Positions 35,087-46,974 of a stretch of 64,000 nucleotides of DNA are shown here, in pieces. The notes beneath the pieces were generated by a model, which was not told the origin of the DNA, did no database searches, and saw nothing but the letters and a program-made list of their open reading frames with translations. This stretch comes from Rhizobium esperanzae. Lineage in GTDB: Bacteria; Pseudomonadota; Alphaproteobacteria; Rhizobiales; Rhizobiaceae. The stretch's first letter is position 1. Every line of letters starts with the position of its first letter. Where the stretch lies: NCBI RefSeq assembly GCF_002204185.1, contig NZ_MXPU01000005.1, forward strand, positions 248,001-312,000. Reading direction: 5' to 3'. The position numbers were made by a program, and so were the translations under genes.

Positions 35087-36202
35087 TCAACCCGACTGGA
35101 GAGGCGGCATTCGCAGGACGAAGCTTTCGGATGCGCTCTCAGCGCCGTTGACGAGGACGGCGATGCGATGTTCGCCAGGGTAATAGCGCCGCGTCGTGAT
35201 CGGCCGCATGGCGTGGCGGCGCTCGATTAGGTGGCTTTGCCCGGGCGTGAGCATGATCGTCTTGCACTTGAAGACCTTGGGCGAGAGCGAACCGTCGGCT
35301 TTCACGTGATGGATGGCGTAGTCGATCATCAACGATTGCGCGGTGTCGCCGGTATTCGTCAGACGGATTTCGAAATCCAGCCCTTTGCCGAACATCACCT
35401 CGCCGTTCAGAAGGCGCAGCTCGCATGCGAGCGACGCCGCCGCGCCGAAGCCGAAATTGGCGAGTGCCTGCACATGGCCGTTCTTCAGGAGCGAGCGCGA
35501 GGCGTGTTTCAAGAGCCGGCGGCGCTCGGAAGAGGCGCCCTCGATATGGCCGGCGATGAGGGCGGCAACCAGATCCGGATGATCCTTGGCGATGTCGTTC
35601 AGACTGTTGGCGACCGAGCGGCGCACATAATCCTCCGGATCATCCATCAGCGCGGTCAGGATCGGCAGGATCGGCGCCGGGTTCTTGACGAGCTGCGGCA
35701 GGCGCATGGCCCAGGGCAGACGCGGCCGCGTTCCCTCACTCGCCAGCCGGCGCACATGCTGGTCGGGATCGCCGACCCAGCCGGAAATGATGGCAAGCGC
35801 CCGCTGCTGGTCGCGATGGATGAAGGGACGGATACCGTATTCGGCAGTAAAATACGGTGTCAGGGCCTTGAGGAGATCGAGGCCGAGCTCGAAATGATCG
35901 GGGCCGCGTGCGGCGATGAACTGGTTGACCGGCAGCAGCATCCAGCCGATGAGGCCGGGCCTGCCCGATGCAGGCAAGCTCGCCCTCAGGATGGCGGCTG
36001 CTTCGATAAAATCGTCGGGAAGCGTGGCGAACAGCGCGTCGCGGATCAGCGCCGAGCGCTCCATCAGCTCCAGCGCCCCAAGGCCATCGGTCGCGAGCTT
36101 GACGAAACGGGTCTTGTCAAAGGCCGGCGCATTGGCGGCGATGCGGTCGGCCATATCGCCGACCAGCGTTTCATGCAGCAGGTTCTTGAGCGGTTCCGGC
36201 AT
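35087..36202 (-). CDS. AlkC-like DNA glycosylase (HEAT-like repeats plus Ig-like domain)
   Basis: 371 residues. The start MPEPLKNLLHETLVGDMADR is followed by six or so HEAT-like helical repeats (about 20-255; for example DPDQHVRRLASEGTRPRLPW and DPEDYVRRSVANSLNDIAKD), the alkylpurine glycosylase fold of AlkC/AlkD. Residues about 260-365 form a beta-rich domain (GEVMFGKGLDFEIRLTNTGD) that matches the Ig-like domain distinguishing AlkC from AlkD. It should excise 3-methyladenine-type lesions. It stands alone between the helicase and a LacI gene. The AlkC versus AlkD split is my judgement from the C-terminal domain. Confidence 0.85.
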   Translation of the reverse strand: MPEPLKNLLHETLVGDMADRIAANAPAFDKTRFVKLATDGLGALELMERSALIRDALFATLPDDFIEAAAILRASLPASGRPGLIGWMLLPVNQFIAARGPDHFELGLDLLKALTPYFTAEYGIRPFIHRDQQRALAIISGWVGDPDQHVRRLASEGTRPRLPWAMRLPQLVKNPAPILPILTALMDDPEDYVRRSVANSLNDIAKDHPDLVAALIAGHIEGASSERRRLLKHASRSLLKNGHVQALANFGFGAAASLACELRLLNGEVMFGKGLDFEIRLTNTGDTAQSLMIDYAIHHVKADGSLSPKVFKCKTIMLTPGQSHLIERRHAMRPITTRRYYPGEHRIAVLVNGAESASESFVLRMPPLQSG

Positions 36203-36222
36203 GCTGACTCTCTCGCGATCTT

Positions 36223-37251
36223 TCAGCGCAGCGGCGCTGTCGATTTCCTGGGAATGAGTGTCGGAGCCGAAATCCGGATGCGGTCGTCGACGGAACAGCG
36301 ATCGCCCGCAAGAAGATCAAGGGCATTTGCAGCGATCTGCTCGAACGGGACGCGCAACGTCGTGAGCGGTGTAGGAAGGTGGCTGACGATCGGAATGTCA
36401 TTGTAACCGACGATCGAGATGTCCTGCGGTATGGAAAGGCCAAGTTTGGTCAACCCCGACAAGGCGCCGATGGCGGTATTGTCGTTGACGGCAAAAATAG
36501 AGGTGGGGCGTGGGCTGAGGTTCATCAGCGTTTCGACGGCGACGGCGCCGGACTCGATGCCGAATGTCGAGGGAATGATGCAGGAGGGATCCACAGTCAG
36601 TCCCGCTTCTTTGAATGCTTGGCTGAAACCCTCCACGCGGCCTCGCGAGCTGGAGGCATAAGACGGGCCGGCAATGACGCCGATCCTGCGATGGCCGAGG
36701 TCGAGCAGGTGGCGCGCGGCGAGGTAGCCGCCAAGCCTGTCATCGCCAATGGAGGAGAGGCTGTGGCCGTCGGTTCGCAGCGCCAGCACATAGGGAACAC
36801 CGCGTCTCGCCAGCTCATCCGGGAAGTCGTCATCCTCCCGCGCCGTGGAAAGGATCAGTCCATCGACGCCGCGTCTCAGCAGGGACTCGGCGGCAAGCCG
36901 GTCGGCCTTCGGCTTGTCGTCGGTCGTGGCGACAATAGCGAAGCGGCCCGTACGGCTGCAGGCTTTGGCGAGCGCTTCGTAAAGCATGGCCATGACCGTA
37001 TCCGTCAGCCTCGGCACGATCACGCCGACCGTCATGGTATTGCCGCGCCTGAGGCTTGCTGCCGAAACGTCCCTGACGTAGCCAAGCTCTTCCGCCACCT
37101 TGCGAACGCGGCGGGCGGTCTCGCTGTCGGAGCGTGGAAGCCGCTCGTCAAGGATGCGGGATACGGTGGATTTGGAAACGCCGGCTGCGGCAGCCACGTC
37201 AAGAATGGTGACGCGGCTTTGTCCGGGAATTTCGTCCGCCTTTGAATTCAT
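36223..37251 (-). CDS. LacI-family transcriptional regulator
   Basis: 342 residues from ATG 37251. The HTH lies at about residues 12-35 (VTILDVAAAAGVSKSTVSRI) with hinge RGNTMTVGVIVPRL. The periplasmic-binding-like effector domain carries GVDGLILSTA and RVEGFSQAFKEAG. It is divergent from the DapA-family/MFS pair. A perfect 14-bp palindrome of LacI type lies between the two starts, so it most likely represses that pair until a sugar-acid-like inducer appears. The inducer is unknown. Confidence 0.9.
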   Translation of the reverse strand: MNSKADEIPGQSRVTILDVAAAAGVSKSTVSRILDERLPRSDSETARRVRKVAEELGYVRDVSAASLRRGNTMTVGVIVPRLTDTVMAMLYEALAKACSRTGRFAIVATTDDKPKADRLAAESLLRRGVDGLILSTAREDDDFPDELARRGVPYVLALRTDGHSLSSIGDDRLGGYLAARHLLDLGHRRIGVIAGPSYASSSRGRVEGFSQAFKEAGLTVDPSCIIPSTFGIESGAVAVETLMNLSPRPTSIFAVNDNTAIGALSGLTKLGLSIPQDISIVGYNDIPIVSHLPTPLTTLRVPFEQIAANALDLLAGDRCSVDDRIRISAPTLIPRKSTAPLR

Positions 37252-37343
37252 TGAAGCTTTTCCATACGAGTCGCGGCAGTCCGGCGCCGTATGCGAACAT
37301 GCACCAAAAAAAGAATTGACTCCAGAGAATTCGAGAACGATAG

Positions 37344-37357
37344 TGGGAACGTTCCCA
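37344..37357. promoter_or_regulatory. LacI-type operator palindrome
   Basis: TGGGAACGTTCCCA is a perfect 14-bp palindrome with the central CG typical of LacI/PurR operators. It lies between the divergent regulator and DapA-family genes. GGAAC inside it is followed by 17 bases and CGTT (37368-37371), a possible EcfG-type promoter. Confidence 0.75.
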
Positions 37358-37414
37358 ATAACGATCCCGTTCGCTGATCGTGGATGAACAGCGATCGCAA
37401 AGGAGGAGATCAAG

Positions 37415-38362
37415 ATGCAACCGATGGATCTGCGCGGGCTGAGCCCGGCGCCCGTTACCGCCTTCACTCGCGACGGCGAAGTCGATCACAAGGCCAACGC
37501 AAAGATCGCCAAATGGCTGGTTTCGATGGAAGGGGTCAAAAGCCTCGTCATTCTCGGCCATGCCGGCGAAGGCACTTTCCTTACCGAGGAGGAGAGGCTC
37601 GCTCTTATCCGTACTTACGTCGAGGCGGTCGACGGCTCCGTGCCGATCATTGCCGGGATCACCGGCGAGGGTACCAAGGTTGCTGCCCAAGAGGCGAAAA
37701 GGTGCAAGGCTGCCGGCGCCACTGGTGCACTGGTCTATCCAAACCATGGCTGGCTGCGCTTCGGCTTTCAGAAGGGCGCGCCTCAGGATCGCTACAAGGC
37801 GATCTGGCAGGAATCCGGCTTGCAGTGCATCCTGTTCCAATATCCTGACGCCACCAAGGCATCCTACGATCTCGATACGCAGCTGGCGATCGCCACGCAG
37901 GAAGGTGTCGTCGCCACCAAGAACGGCGTGCGCAATATGAAGCGCTGGTATGTCGAGATTCCGGAACTGAAGAAGGCCAATCCCAATCTTCAGGTACTGA
38001 GCTGCCACGACGAATGGCTGCTGCCGACCATGTTCGACGTCGACGGCCTGCTGGTCGGCTACGGCAATATTGCGCCGGAGCTGCTGATCGATCTGATCAA
38101 AGCGGGCAAAGCGCAGAACTATCCGGAGGCCCGCAAGATTTTCGAACGCCTTCTGCCGGTGACGCAGGCCGTCTATCACCGCGGCTCACACATGGAAGGC
38201 ACCGTGGCGCTCAAACTCGGCCTCGTGCATCGCGGTATTCTCGATCATGCGACCATCCGCGAGCCGCTGAAGAATCTCGGCGAAAAGGCCGAAGCGGAAA
38301 TTTTTGCCGCCTTCGATGCCGCCGGTATTGGCCGCGTCGACCAGCTCCTGGCTGCCGAGTGA
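37415..38362 (+). CDS. DapA/NanA-family aldolase or dehydratase
   Basis: 315 residues, (beta/alpha)8 barrel. The Schiff-base Lys is in VVATKNGVRN and the catalytic Tyr in ALVYPNHGW. The Thr-Thr pair that DapA uses (GTTGE) is GHAGEG here, so this is not a true dihydrodipicolinate synthase. Related proteins cleave or dehydrate 2-keto-3-deoxy sugar acids or similar pyruvate adducts. It is followed by an MFS importer and controlled by a LacI regulator, so the unit probably takes up and breaks down a sugar acid or aromatic-derived acid. AAAGGAGG-like sequence precedes the ATG. Confidence 0.82.
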   Translation: MQPMDLRGLSPAPVTAFTRDGEVDHKANAKIAKWLVSMEGVKSLVILGHAGEGTFLTEEERLALIRTYVEAVDGSVPIIAGITGEGTKVAAQEAKRCKAAGATGALVYPNHGWLRFGFQKGAPQDRYKAIWQESGLQCILFQYPDATKASYDLDTQLAIATQEGVVATKNGVRNMKRWYVEIPELKKANPNLQVLSCHDEWLLPTMFDVDGLLVGYGNIAPELLIDLIKAGKAQNYPEARKIFERLLPVTQAVYHRGSHMEGTVALKLGLVHRGILDHATIREPLKNLGEKAEAEIFAAFDAAGIGRVDQLLAAE

Positions 38363-38541
38363 TGCATTCGACGCTTCTGCGCATGCCACAGGAGCGTCAT
38401 TGCGATGGGAAGGAGAAGCCGTGGACGGCATCTCCTTTTGAAGCCCATGGTACTGACAGGACAAGCTGACACGCAGGAAACATCGAACAGGAGCGCCCCT
38501 GGCCGGGAGAGTGGTAGCCACGGGGCGAGAAGGAGGAACCA

Positions 38542-39927
38542 ATGAATGTCATGCAGCCTATGCCGGCCGAGGCGGCGAATGCCGCTGATCGGCAGGCCGA
38601 AATCAGCGCTCGCCTGGAGCGTCTTCCCGTTACCCGCGAGGTCTTCTGGGCGCGCAATATCATCGGCGCAGCAACGTTTTTCGACGGCTATACGGTGATC
38701 GCCATCGCTTATGCCATGCCCGTGCTGGTGCGCGAGTGGGGACTCAGTCCGTCACAAACCGGCATGATCCTGTCGATGGGCTATCTCGGGCAATTGATCG
38801 GCGCCCTCCTGTTCGGCTGGCTAGCCGAGAAAATCGGTCGGCTGAAAGTTCTTCTGTTCACGATCCTGCTTTTCGTCAGCATGGATGTCGCCTGCCTGTT
38901 TGCCGCCGGCGCCGGCATGATGATCGTCTTCCGGTTCGTCCAGGGGATCGGCACGGGAGGTGAGGTGCCTGTCGCCAGCGCCTATATCAATGAGCTGATC
39001 GGATCGAAGGGGCGCGGCAAGTTCTTCCTTCTCTACGAGGTCATGTTCCTGCTCGGCCTGGTCGGCGCCGGGCTGATCGGCTACTTCATGGTGCCGGTCT
39101 ACGGCTGGAAGGCCATGTTCGTCGTCGGCCTCGTTCCCGCAATCCTGATGATCCCGTTGCGCTGGTTCCTGAGGGAGTCACCGCGCTGGCTGGCCGCAAA
39201 CGGTCGCTACCAGGAAGCCGACGCCATCGTCACCCGTATGGAAGAGAGTGCACGTGCAGCCGGCAAGGAGCTGCCCGAGCCGAAGCGGGTCCAGGCGCCG
39301 GTCCGCCGTACATCCGACTGGCGGGAGCTGTTCCAGGGCATCTATCTGAAGCGGACGCTTTCCATCTGGGCCACGTGGTTCACCGCCTATACGGTCGCCA
39401 ACGGCACGATCACCTGGCTGCCAACGCTCTATCGGCAGGTCTTCAATCTTCCGCTGCAGACTAGCATTTTCTATGGGTTCCTGACGTCGCTGGGAGGCGT
39501 GATCGCTGCCGTCATCTGCGCGCTGCTCATCGACAAGGTGGGACGCAAGCGCTGGTACACCGGCGCGCTGTTTCTGGCTCCGCTGCCCCTTCTGACCCTC
39601 GCATGGCTTGGCGCAACCTCCGCCATTCAGGTTCTGGTGCTTGGCGGTCTTGCCTATGCCATCGTCCAGACCGTCACCTTCTCTCTCTATCTCTATTCGG
39701 CGGAAATCTACCCGACGCGCCTCAGAGCGCTCGGAACAGGAACCGGCAGCGCCTGGCTTCGCCTGGGCTCGTCGACCGGCCCGATCATCGTCGGCACGCT
39801 GATGTCTTCGCTGGGCATCCAATATGTCTTCGCGAGTTTCGCAGCCATTCTGATCGTCGGGGCGATCGTGACGATGCTGTTTGCGGTGGAAACCAAGGGC
39901 CGCATTCTGGAGGAGCTTTCTCCGTAA
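38542..39927 (+). CDS. MFS transporter, sugar/acid:H+ symporter type
   Basis: 461 residues with twelve hydrophobic helices. GWLAEKIGRLKVLLFTILLF after helix 2 is the sugar-porter/aromatic-acid motif (D/ExxGRR type), RFVQGIGTGGEVPVASAYI matches helix 4-5, and YLYSAEIYPTRLRALGTGTG is the PESPR-like signature of the second half. GAAGGAGG lies before the ATG. It is 180 bases after the DapA-family gene and most likely imports the substrate of that enzyme. Confidence 0.87.
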   Translation: MNVMQPMPAEAANAADRQAEISARLERLPVTREVFWARNIIGAATFFDGYTVIAIAYAMPVLVREWGLSPSQTGMILSMGYLGQLIGALLFGWLAEKIGRLKVLLFTILLFVSMDVACLFAAGAGMMIVFRFVQGIGTGGEVPVASAYINELIGSKGRGKFFLLYEVMFLLGLVGAGLIGYFMVPVYGWKAMFVVGLVPAILMIPLRWFLRESPRWLAANGRYQEADAIVTRMEESARAAGKELPEPKRVQAPVRRTSDWRELFQGIYLKRTLSIWATWFTAYTVANGTITWLPTLYRQVFNLPLQTSIFYGFLTSLGGVIAAVICALLIDKVGRKRWYTGALFLAPLPLLTLAWLGATSAIQVLVLGGLAYAIVQTVTFSLYLYSAEIYPTRLRALGTGTGSAWLRLGSSTGPIIVGTLMSSLGIQYVFASFAAILIVGAIVTMLFAVETKGRILEELSP

Positions 39928-39954
39928 TGGATGCAGCTCTGGTGGAAGCAATCG

Positions 39955-39980
39955 ATCTGGCGGGCGAACGCCCGCCAGAT
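39955..39980. terminator. Shared hairpin between the MFS gene and the secreted-protein gene
   Basis: ATCTGGCGGGCG and CGCCCGCCAGAT form a 12-bp stem with a two-base loop at the junction of convergent genes. Confidence 0.65.
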
Positions 39981-40036
39981 CGGCTCGTTGCGGCCAGCGC
40001 CGCCGGGAGGTCAAGCGGCGCCGGATGCGGGTTGCT

Positions 40037-40345
40037 CTATTCCGGGCAAACCTTGACGCGATAGGGCTCGCCCCAGCGATCGTACCGCCATTCGATATGG
40101 CAGTAATGCGGCCTGTAATAGGTGCGGTAGACGGGATAGGGGCGATAGACAGGGTAGGCCGGATAGACCGGATAGGCGGGGCGAGCGGCTTCCGACAGCA
40201 GGGCCCCGCCGACGACGCCGGCGGCGAGGCCGCCCCAGAAGGCATCGCGCGGATGGGCATCGGCAGTGGTGGCAGTGGCGAGCGAGGCGCCGGCAAAGGT
40301 CAGCGCGATCAGGCCCGTCGCCATGGTCTTATGAAGAACGGACAT
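40037..40345 (-). CDS. Small secreted protein with Pro-Tyr repeats
   Basis: 102 residues. The signal peptide ends ATTADA (about residue 30). A glycine-zipper-like segment follows (FWGGLAAGVVGGALLSEAA), then a Pro/Tyr/Val repeat region (PAYPVYPAYPVYRPYPVYR). The end is Cys-containing (CHIEWRYDRWGEPYRVKVCP), with two Cys that could pair. Likely periplasmic or outer-membrane associated. Short proteins of this build are common in rhizobia, with no known function. Confidence 0.75.
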   Translation of the reverse strand: MSVLHKTMATGLIALTFAGASLATATTADAHPRDAFWGGLAAGVVGGALLSEAARPAYPVYPAYPVYRPYPVYRTYYRPHYCHIEWRYDRWGEPYRVKVCPE

Positions 40346-40683
40346 GGTATTTCCCTTGGTTCTAACTGGCTTCTGTAAAGCCGTCTCCAGACTCCGCCCG
40401 GATCGCGGCGGAGGGATGGCCGCACAAGCGCCTGCCGGATTAAATTTTCGTCATGATCTCAAGGGATGCCGAGGCGGCAAGGGCGCCGATCGAGCCTCGT
40501 GGGATCGTCGCTGATAGATGCGTTTAGTTTTTTGTGGGTCGGACTGCCGATTGAAGGTATTTCGTCTTATCGAGCCGGCGTGCAGAAATTCGCCGCGCAA
40601 ATTTATGGTTAAAACCTTGTTAAAAGCCTTGGCGTTATAGTCTTTGTCGTTGATATTCCATTCATTGCGGGAGCGACAATTTC
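40346..40683. other. Divergent promoter region of secreted-protein and sensor-kinase genes
   Basis: 338 bases without a gene. It contains a CtrA-like box (40609-40623) about 60 bases before the kinase start. No hairpin with a T-run is seen. Confidence 0.5.
40609..40623 (+). promoter_or_regulatory. Candidate CtrA-binding site
   Basis: TTAA (40609-40612), seven bases, TTAA (40620-40623). It matches the CtrA core TTAA-N7-TTAA, although the usual final C is A here. It is 61 bases upstream of the kinase start. The match is short, so function is uncertain. Confidence 0.4.
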
Positions 40684-44109
<3,426 letters not shown>

Positions 44110-44135
44110 TCGCCATCCAATGGCAGTCGCAGGAT

Positions 44136-44864
44136 TTACCGGGCGGGCACCTTGGTGCCGCAGAGCATTTCGCGCTTGCCGGCGAAGCCCGTGCGGCGTT
44201 CCACGGCAAAGCCGGCGGCGATGAGGTTGCGGCGCACGAAGCCGGCCGCGGCGTAAGTTGCGAAGGTGCCGCCGGCCACGGTCTTTTCGTTAACCTCACG
44301 CATCAGTTCTTCCGACCACATGTCGCCGTTGCGCGAGGGCGCGAAACCGTCGAGATACCAGGCGTCGAAGCCGGGTTTTGCCGCGGCGACGCCGTCGAGT
44401 GCCGCGCTGCAGACGACGCTGAGCCGCGTCTGGGCATCGAGATCGAGCGAGACGGTTCCGGCAGGCGTTTGCGGCCAGGCCGCCGTCAGCGCCTCGCGTT
44501 CCGCATCGATCTCCGGCCAGTGCGAGAGCGCCCGGCCGATCTCTTCGCCGCGCATCGGATGAAGTTCGAAGGAGATGAAATGAAGGTGCTGGCCGTGTTC
44601 ACGGTGAAGCTTCCATTGCCGCCAGGTCTCGGCGAAGTTCAAGCCGGTGCCGAAGCCAAGTTCGCCGATGACAAAATCCCGCCGGCCGTTCCAACGCTCC
44701 GGCAGGCCGTTGCCGGCGAGGAAGACATGGCCGCATTCCAGACGGCCATCGGTCTGGCAATAAAAATGATCGCCAAAGGCGGTGGAATAGGGCATATCGC
44801 CGTCGCGCCATTCGAGCGGCTGCGGCGCGCCCGCGCCAATCTGATCGGGATTCACGTCTCTCAT
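44136..44864 (-). CDS. mnmD: MnmD: tRNA 5-aminomethyl-2-thiouridine methyltransferase (MnmC N-terminal half)
   Basis: 242 residues, DUF752/MnmC(m) family. QPLEWRDGDMPYSTAFGDHFY is the family opening, GELGFGTGLNFAETWRQW the SAM-binding loop, and DAWYLDGFAPSRNGDMWSEE the diagnostic catalytic region. It methylates nm5(s2)U34 of tRNA to mnm5(s2)U. In E. coli this domain is fused to an FAD oxidoreductase. Here the partner is a separate, divergent gene whose ATG overlaps this one (CATG at 44862-44865), so neither gene has its own leader. Confidence 0.88.
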   Translation of the reverse strand: MRDVNPDQIGAGAPQPLEWRDGDMPYSTAFGDHFYCQTDGRLECGHVFLAGNGLPERWNGRRDFVIGELGFGTGLNFAETWRQWKLHREHGQHLHFISFELHPMRGEEIGRALSHWPEIDAEREALTAAWPQTPAGTVSLDLDAQTRLSVVCSAALDGVAAAKPGFDAWYLDGFAPSRNGDMWSEELMREVNEKTVAGGTFATYAAAGFVRRNLIAAGFAVERRTGFAGKREMLCGTKVPAR

Positions 44865-46041
44865 GGAAAAAGCCGATAGTCCTGCACCGGCGTCCGGTCA
44901 ATCTTCTTGCGACTTGCTGATCGTCGGCGGCGGCATCATGGGTCTCTGGGCGGCCATTCATGCCGGACGCTGCGGCATGAGCACCATCCTCGCCGACGCC
45001 GGTAGATTGGGCGGAGGCGCGAGCGGCGGCCTGCTCGGCGCGCTGATGCCGCATATGCCGGACCGGTGGTCGGAGAAAAAGCAATTCCAGTTCGATGCGC
45101 TGGTCTCGCTCGAAACCGAAATCACCGCGCTGGAAGCCGAAACCGGGCTTTCGACCGGCTACAACAGGTCCGGGCGGCTGATCCCGTTGCCGCAACCGCA
45201 TCTCAACCGCATCGCCCGCGGCCATTCCGAAGATGCCGAGCGCCACTGGCGGGCTGGCGAGCGCTGCTTCCACTGGCATGTGCTCGACAGGCCTGATGTC
45301 GAGGACTGGGTCGAGGCCTCTGCCGGCGAGAGCGGTTTCGTGCACGATACGCTCGCCGCCCGTGTTGCGCCCCGCTCGTTGATCTCAGCTCTGGTCGCCT
45401 TCCTGCGGCGGGCAAGACAGGTGCGCATCATGGAAAATGCCGCTGTCGCCGATCTCAATCCCGATCGCGGGTCGGCCGAGATCGGCGGCGAAATCATCAC
45501 GTTCGGCCGCTGCATCCTGGCCGCCGGCTATCAGTCCTTTCCCGTGCTGCAGGGGCTGACGCCGGGCTTGAGGCAGCCGCTCGGCCGGCCGGTGAAAGGG
45601 CAGGCGGCGCTGTTGAAAGCAGATGTCGACCCGGCGTTACCGACGATCTTCCTCGATGGACTCTATGTCGTCGCGCATGAGGGCGGGCATGCGGCGATCG
45701 GCAGCACCAGCGAGAACCGTTTCGACGCCCCCCTCTCGACCGATGCCCAGCTCGACGCTTTGATCGAGGCGGCGCGGGCGATCGTGCCGGCGCTCCGCAG
45801 CGCCCCTGTGATCGAACGTTGGGCGGGGCTTCGCCCGAAAGCCATCGACCGCGATCCAATGATCGGCCGCCACCCCATCCATCCCCGACTGATCGCACTG
45901 ACCGGCGGTTTCAAGGTCAGCTTCGGGCTGGCTCATCGGCTGGCGGAGGCTGCGGTTTGTATCGCAGGCGATAGAGATTGCGAATTTCCGCTGCCGGAAA
46001 GCTTCGCGATTTCAAGCCACATCGCGGTCGCTTCACGTTAA
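44863..46041 (+). CDS. MnmC(o)-like FAD-dependent oxidoreductase
   Basis: 392 residues, DAO family. The FAD Rossmann motif is CDLLIVGGGIMGLWAAIHAG, with GGASGGLLGALMPHMPDRWS next, which resembles the MnmC C-terminal domain. The end has RWAGLRPKAIDRDPMIG and ALTGGFKVSFGLAHRL. It probably removes the carboxymethyl group of cmnm5U34 to give nm5U34, the substrate of the divergent MnmD. ATG 44863 is the only possible start before the FAD motif; an in-frame stop lies 18 bases upstream. Its start codon shares two bases with the mnmD start on the other strand. Confidence 0.84.
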   Translation: MEKADSPAPASGQSSCDLLIVGGGIMGLWAAIHAGRCGMSTILADAGRLGGGASGGLLGALMPHMPDRWSEKKQFQFDALVSLETEITALEAETGLSTGYNRSGRLIPLPQPHLNRIARGHSEDAERHWRAGERCFHWHVLDRPDVEDWVEASAGESGFVHDTLAARVAPRSLISALVAFLRRARQVRIMENAAVADLNPDRGSAEIGGEIITFGRCILAAGYQSFPVLQGLTPGLRQPLGRPVKGQAALLKADVDPALPTIFLDGLYVVAHEGGHAAIGSTSENRFDAPLSTDAQLDALIEAARAIVPALRSAPVIERWAGLRPKAIDRDPMIGRHPIHPRLIALTGGFKVSFGLAHRLAEAAVCIAGDRDCEFPLPESFAISSHIAVASR

Positions 46042-46048
46042 ACGTGAA
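46032..46048. promoter_or_regulatory. 17-bp palindrome across the oxidoreductase stop codon
   Basis: TTCACGTT-A-AACGTGAA is a perfect inverted repeat that includes the TAA stop and lies 108 bases before the DUF1045 gene. It could be an operator for that gene or a chance dyad. Confidence 0.35.
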
Positions 46049-46155
46049 TTAGATACAGCTGCGTTTCGTTATTCTGTCATGCAAATCACCTATCTGCTTG
46101 CGCATCGGCAGCACCGGATTTTACCGGTGCTCACTTCCTTGATGGAGGAAATTGC

Positions 46156-46863
46156 ATGCGCTATGCCATTTGCTTCACGCCTCCGGCGAGCGATCCCCTG
46201 TCGCTCATGGCCGCCAATTGGCTTGGCCGAAACGTGTTTTCGGGCGATATGGTGGAGCCTCCGGCCGTCCGCGGCCTCGGCATCCATGAGATCGCCTTTT
46301 ATACCGCCGTACCGCGGCGCTATGGTTTTCACGGTGTTTTGAAGGCGCCTTTTCACCTGTCCGCCGACGCATCCGAGTCGCAACTCCTGCGCGATCTCAT
46401 GCGGTTTGCCGGGACATACGCCCCTTTCCAGATTCCACGTCTCGAAGTCGCCCGGCTCGGCAATTTTTACAGCCTGATGCCGAGCATCCCCTGTGAGCAG
46501 ATCCAGTATCTGGCTTCGGCGATCGTTCAGCAGTTCGATCGTTTCCGGGCGCCGCTGAGTGAAGCCGATATCGAACGCAGCGATCCCGATGGGTTGTCGG
46601 CGGCCCAATTCGCCAATCTGCATCGTTGGGGCAATCCTTACGTGATGGAGGAGTTCCGCTTCCATATGCCGGTGACGGGCCCCCTCAACGCGATCGACAT
46701 GTCCCGCATCGAGCCAGTGCTGGGAACGATCTTCGAGCCCGTCTTGAGGGAGCCGGTGATGGTTTCGAATGTGGCTTTGATGATCGAGGAGGGCACTGGT
46801 GGTCCCTTCCGCGTTCACTCGCTCCACCCGATGGGCAAGGTCAGCGCGCGCAGGATCGCCTGA
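46156..46863 (+). CDS. DUF1045 protein, 2H-phosphoesterase-like
   Basis: 235 residues from ATG 46156, with GGAGG seven bases upstream. It starts MRYAICFTPPASDPLSLMAA and carries two His motifs at the expected spacing, YGFHGVLKAPFHL (about 57-69) and FRFHMPVTGPL (about 170-180), which suit the 2H phosphoesterase fold. DUF1045 is often found with phosphonate genes, but none are here. It precedes the ureide genes by 110 bases, so co-transcription is possible. Function unknown. Confidence 0.8.
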   Translation: MRYAICFTPPASDPLSLMAANWLGRNVFSGDMVEPPAVRGLGIHEIAFYTAVPRRYGFHGVLKAPFHLSADASESQLLRDLMRFAGTYAPFQIPRLEVARLGNFYSLMPSIPCEQIQYLASAIVQQFDRFRAPLSEADIERSDPDGLSAAQFANLHRWGNPYVMEEFRFHMPVTGPLNAIDMSRIEPVLGTIFEPVLREPVMVSNVALMIEEGTGGPFRVHSLHPMGKVSARRIA

Positions 46864-46974
46864 GCAGATGTCGATCTAAGTGGTTGTGTCGAAAAGAGAA
46901 ATTCTGCTGTGCAGTTTCCGTCTCGACATTCCGGCTGCGGATGATACCGTTCCTTCGTCTTTTCAGAAGGTGAT

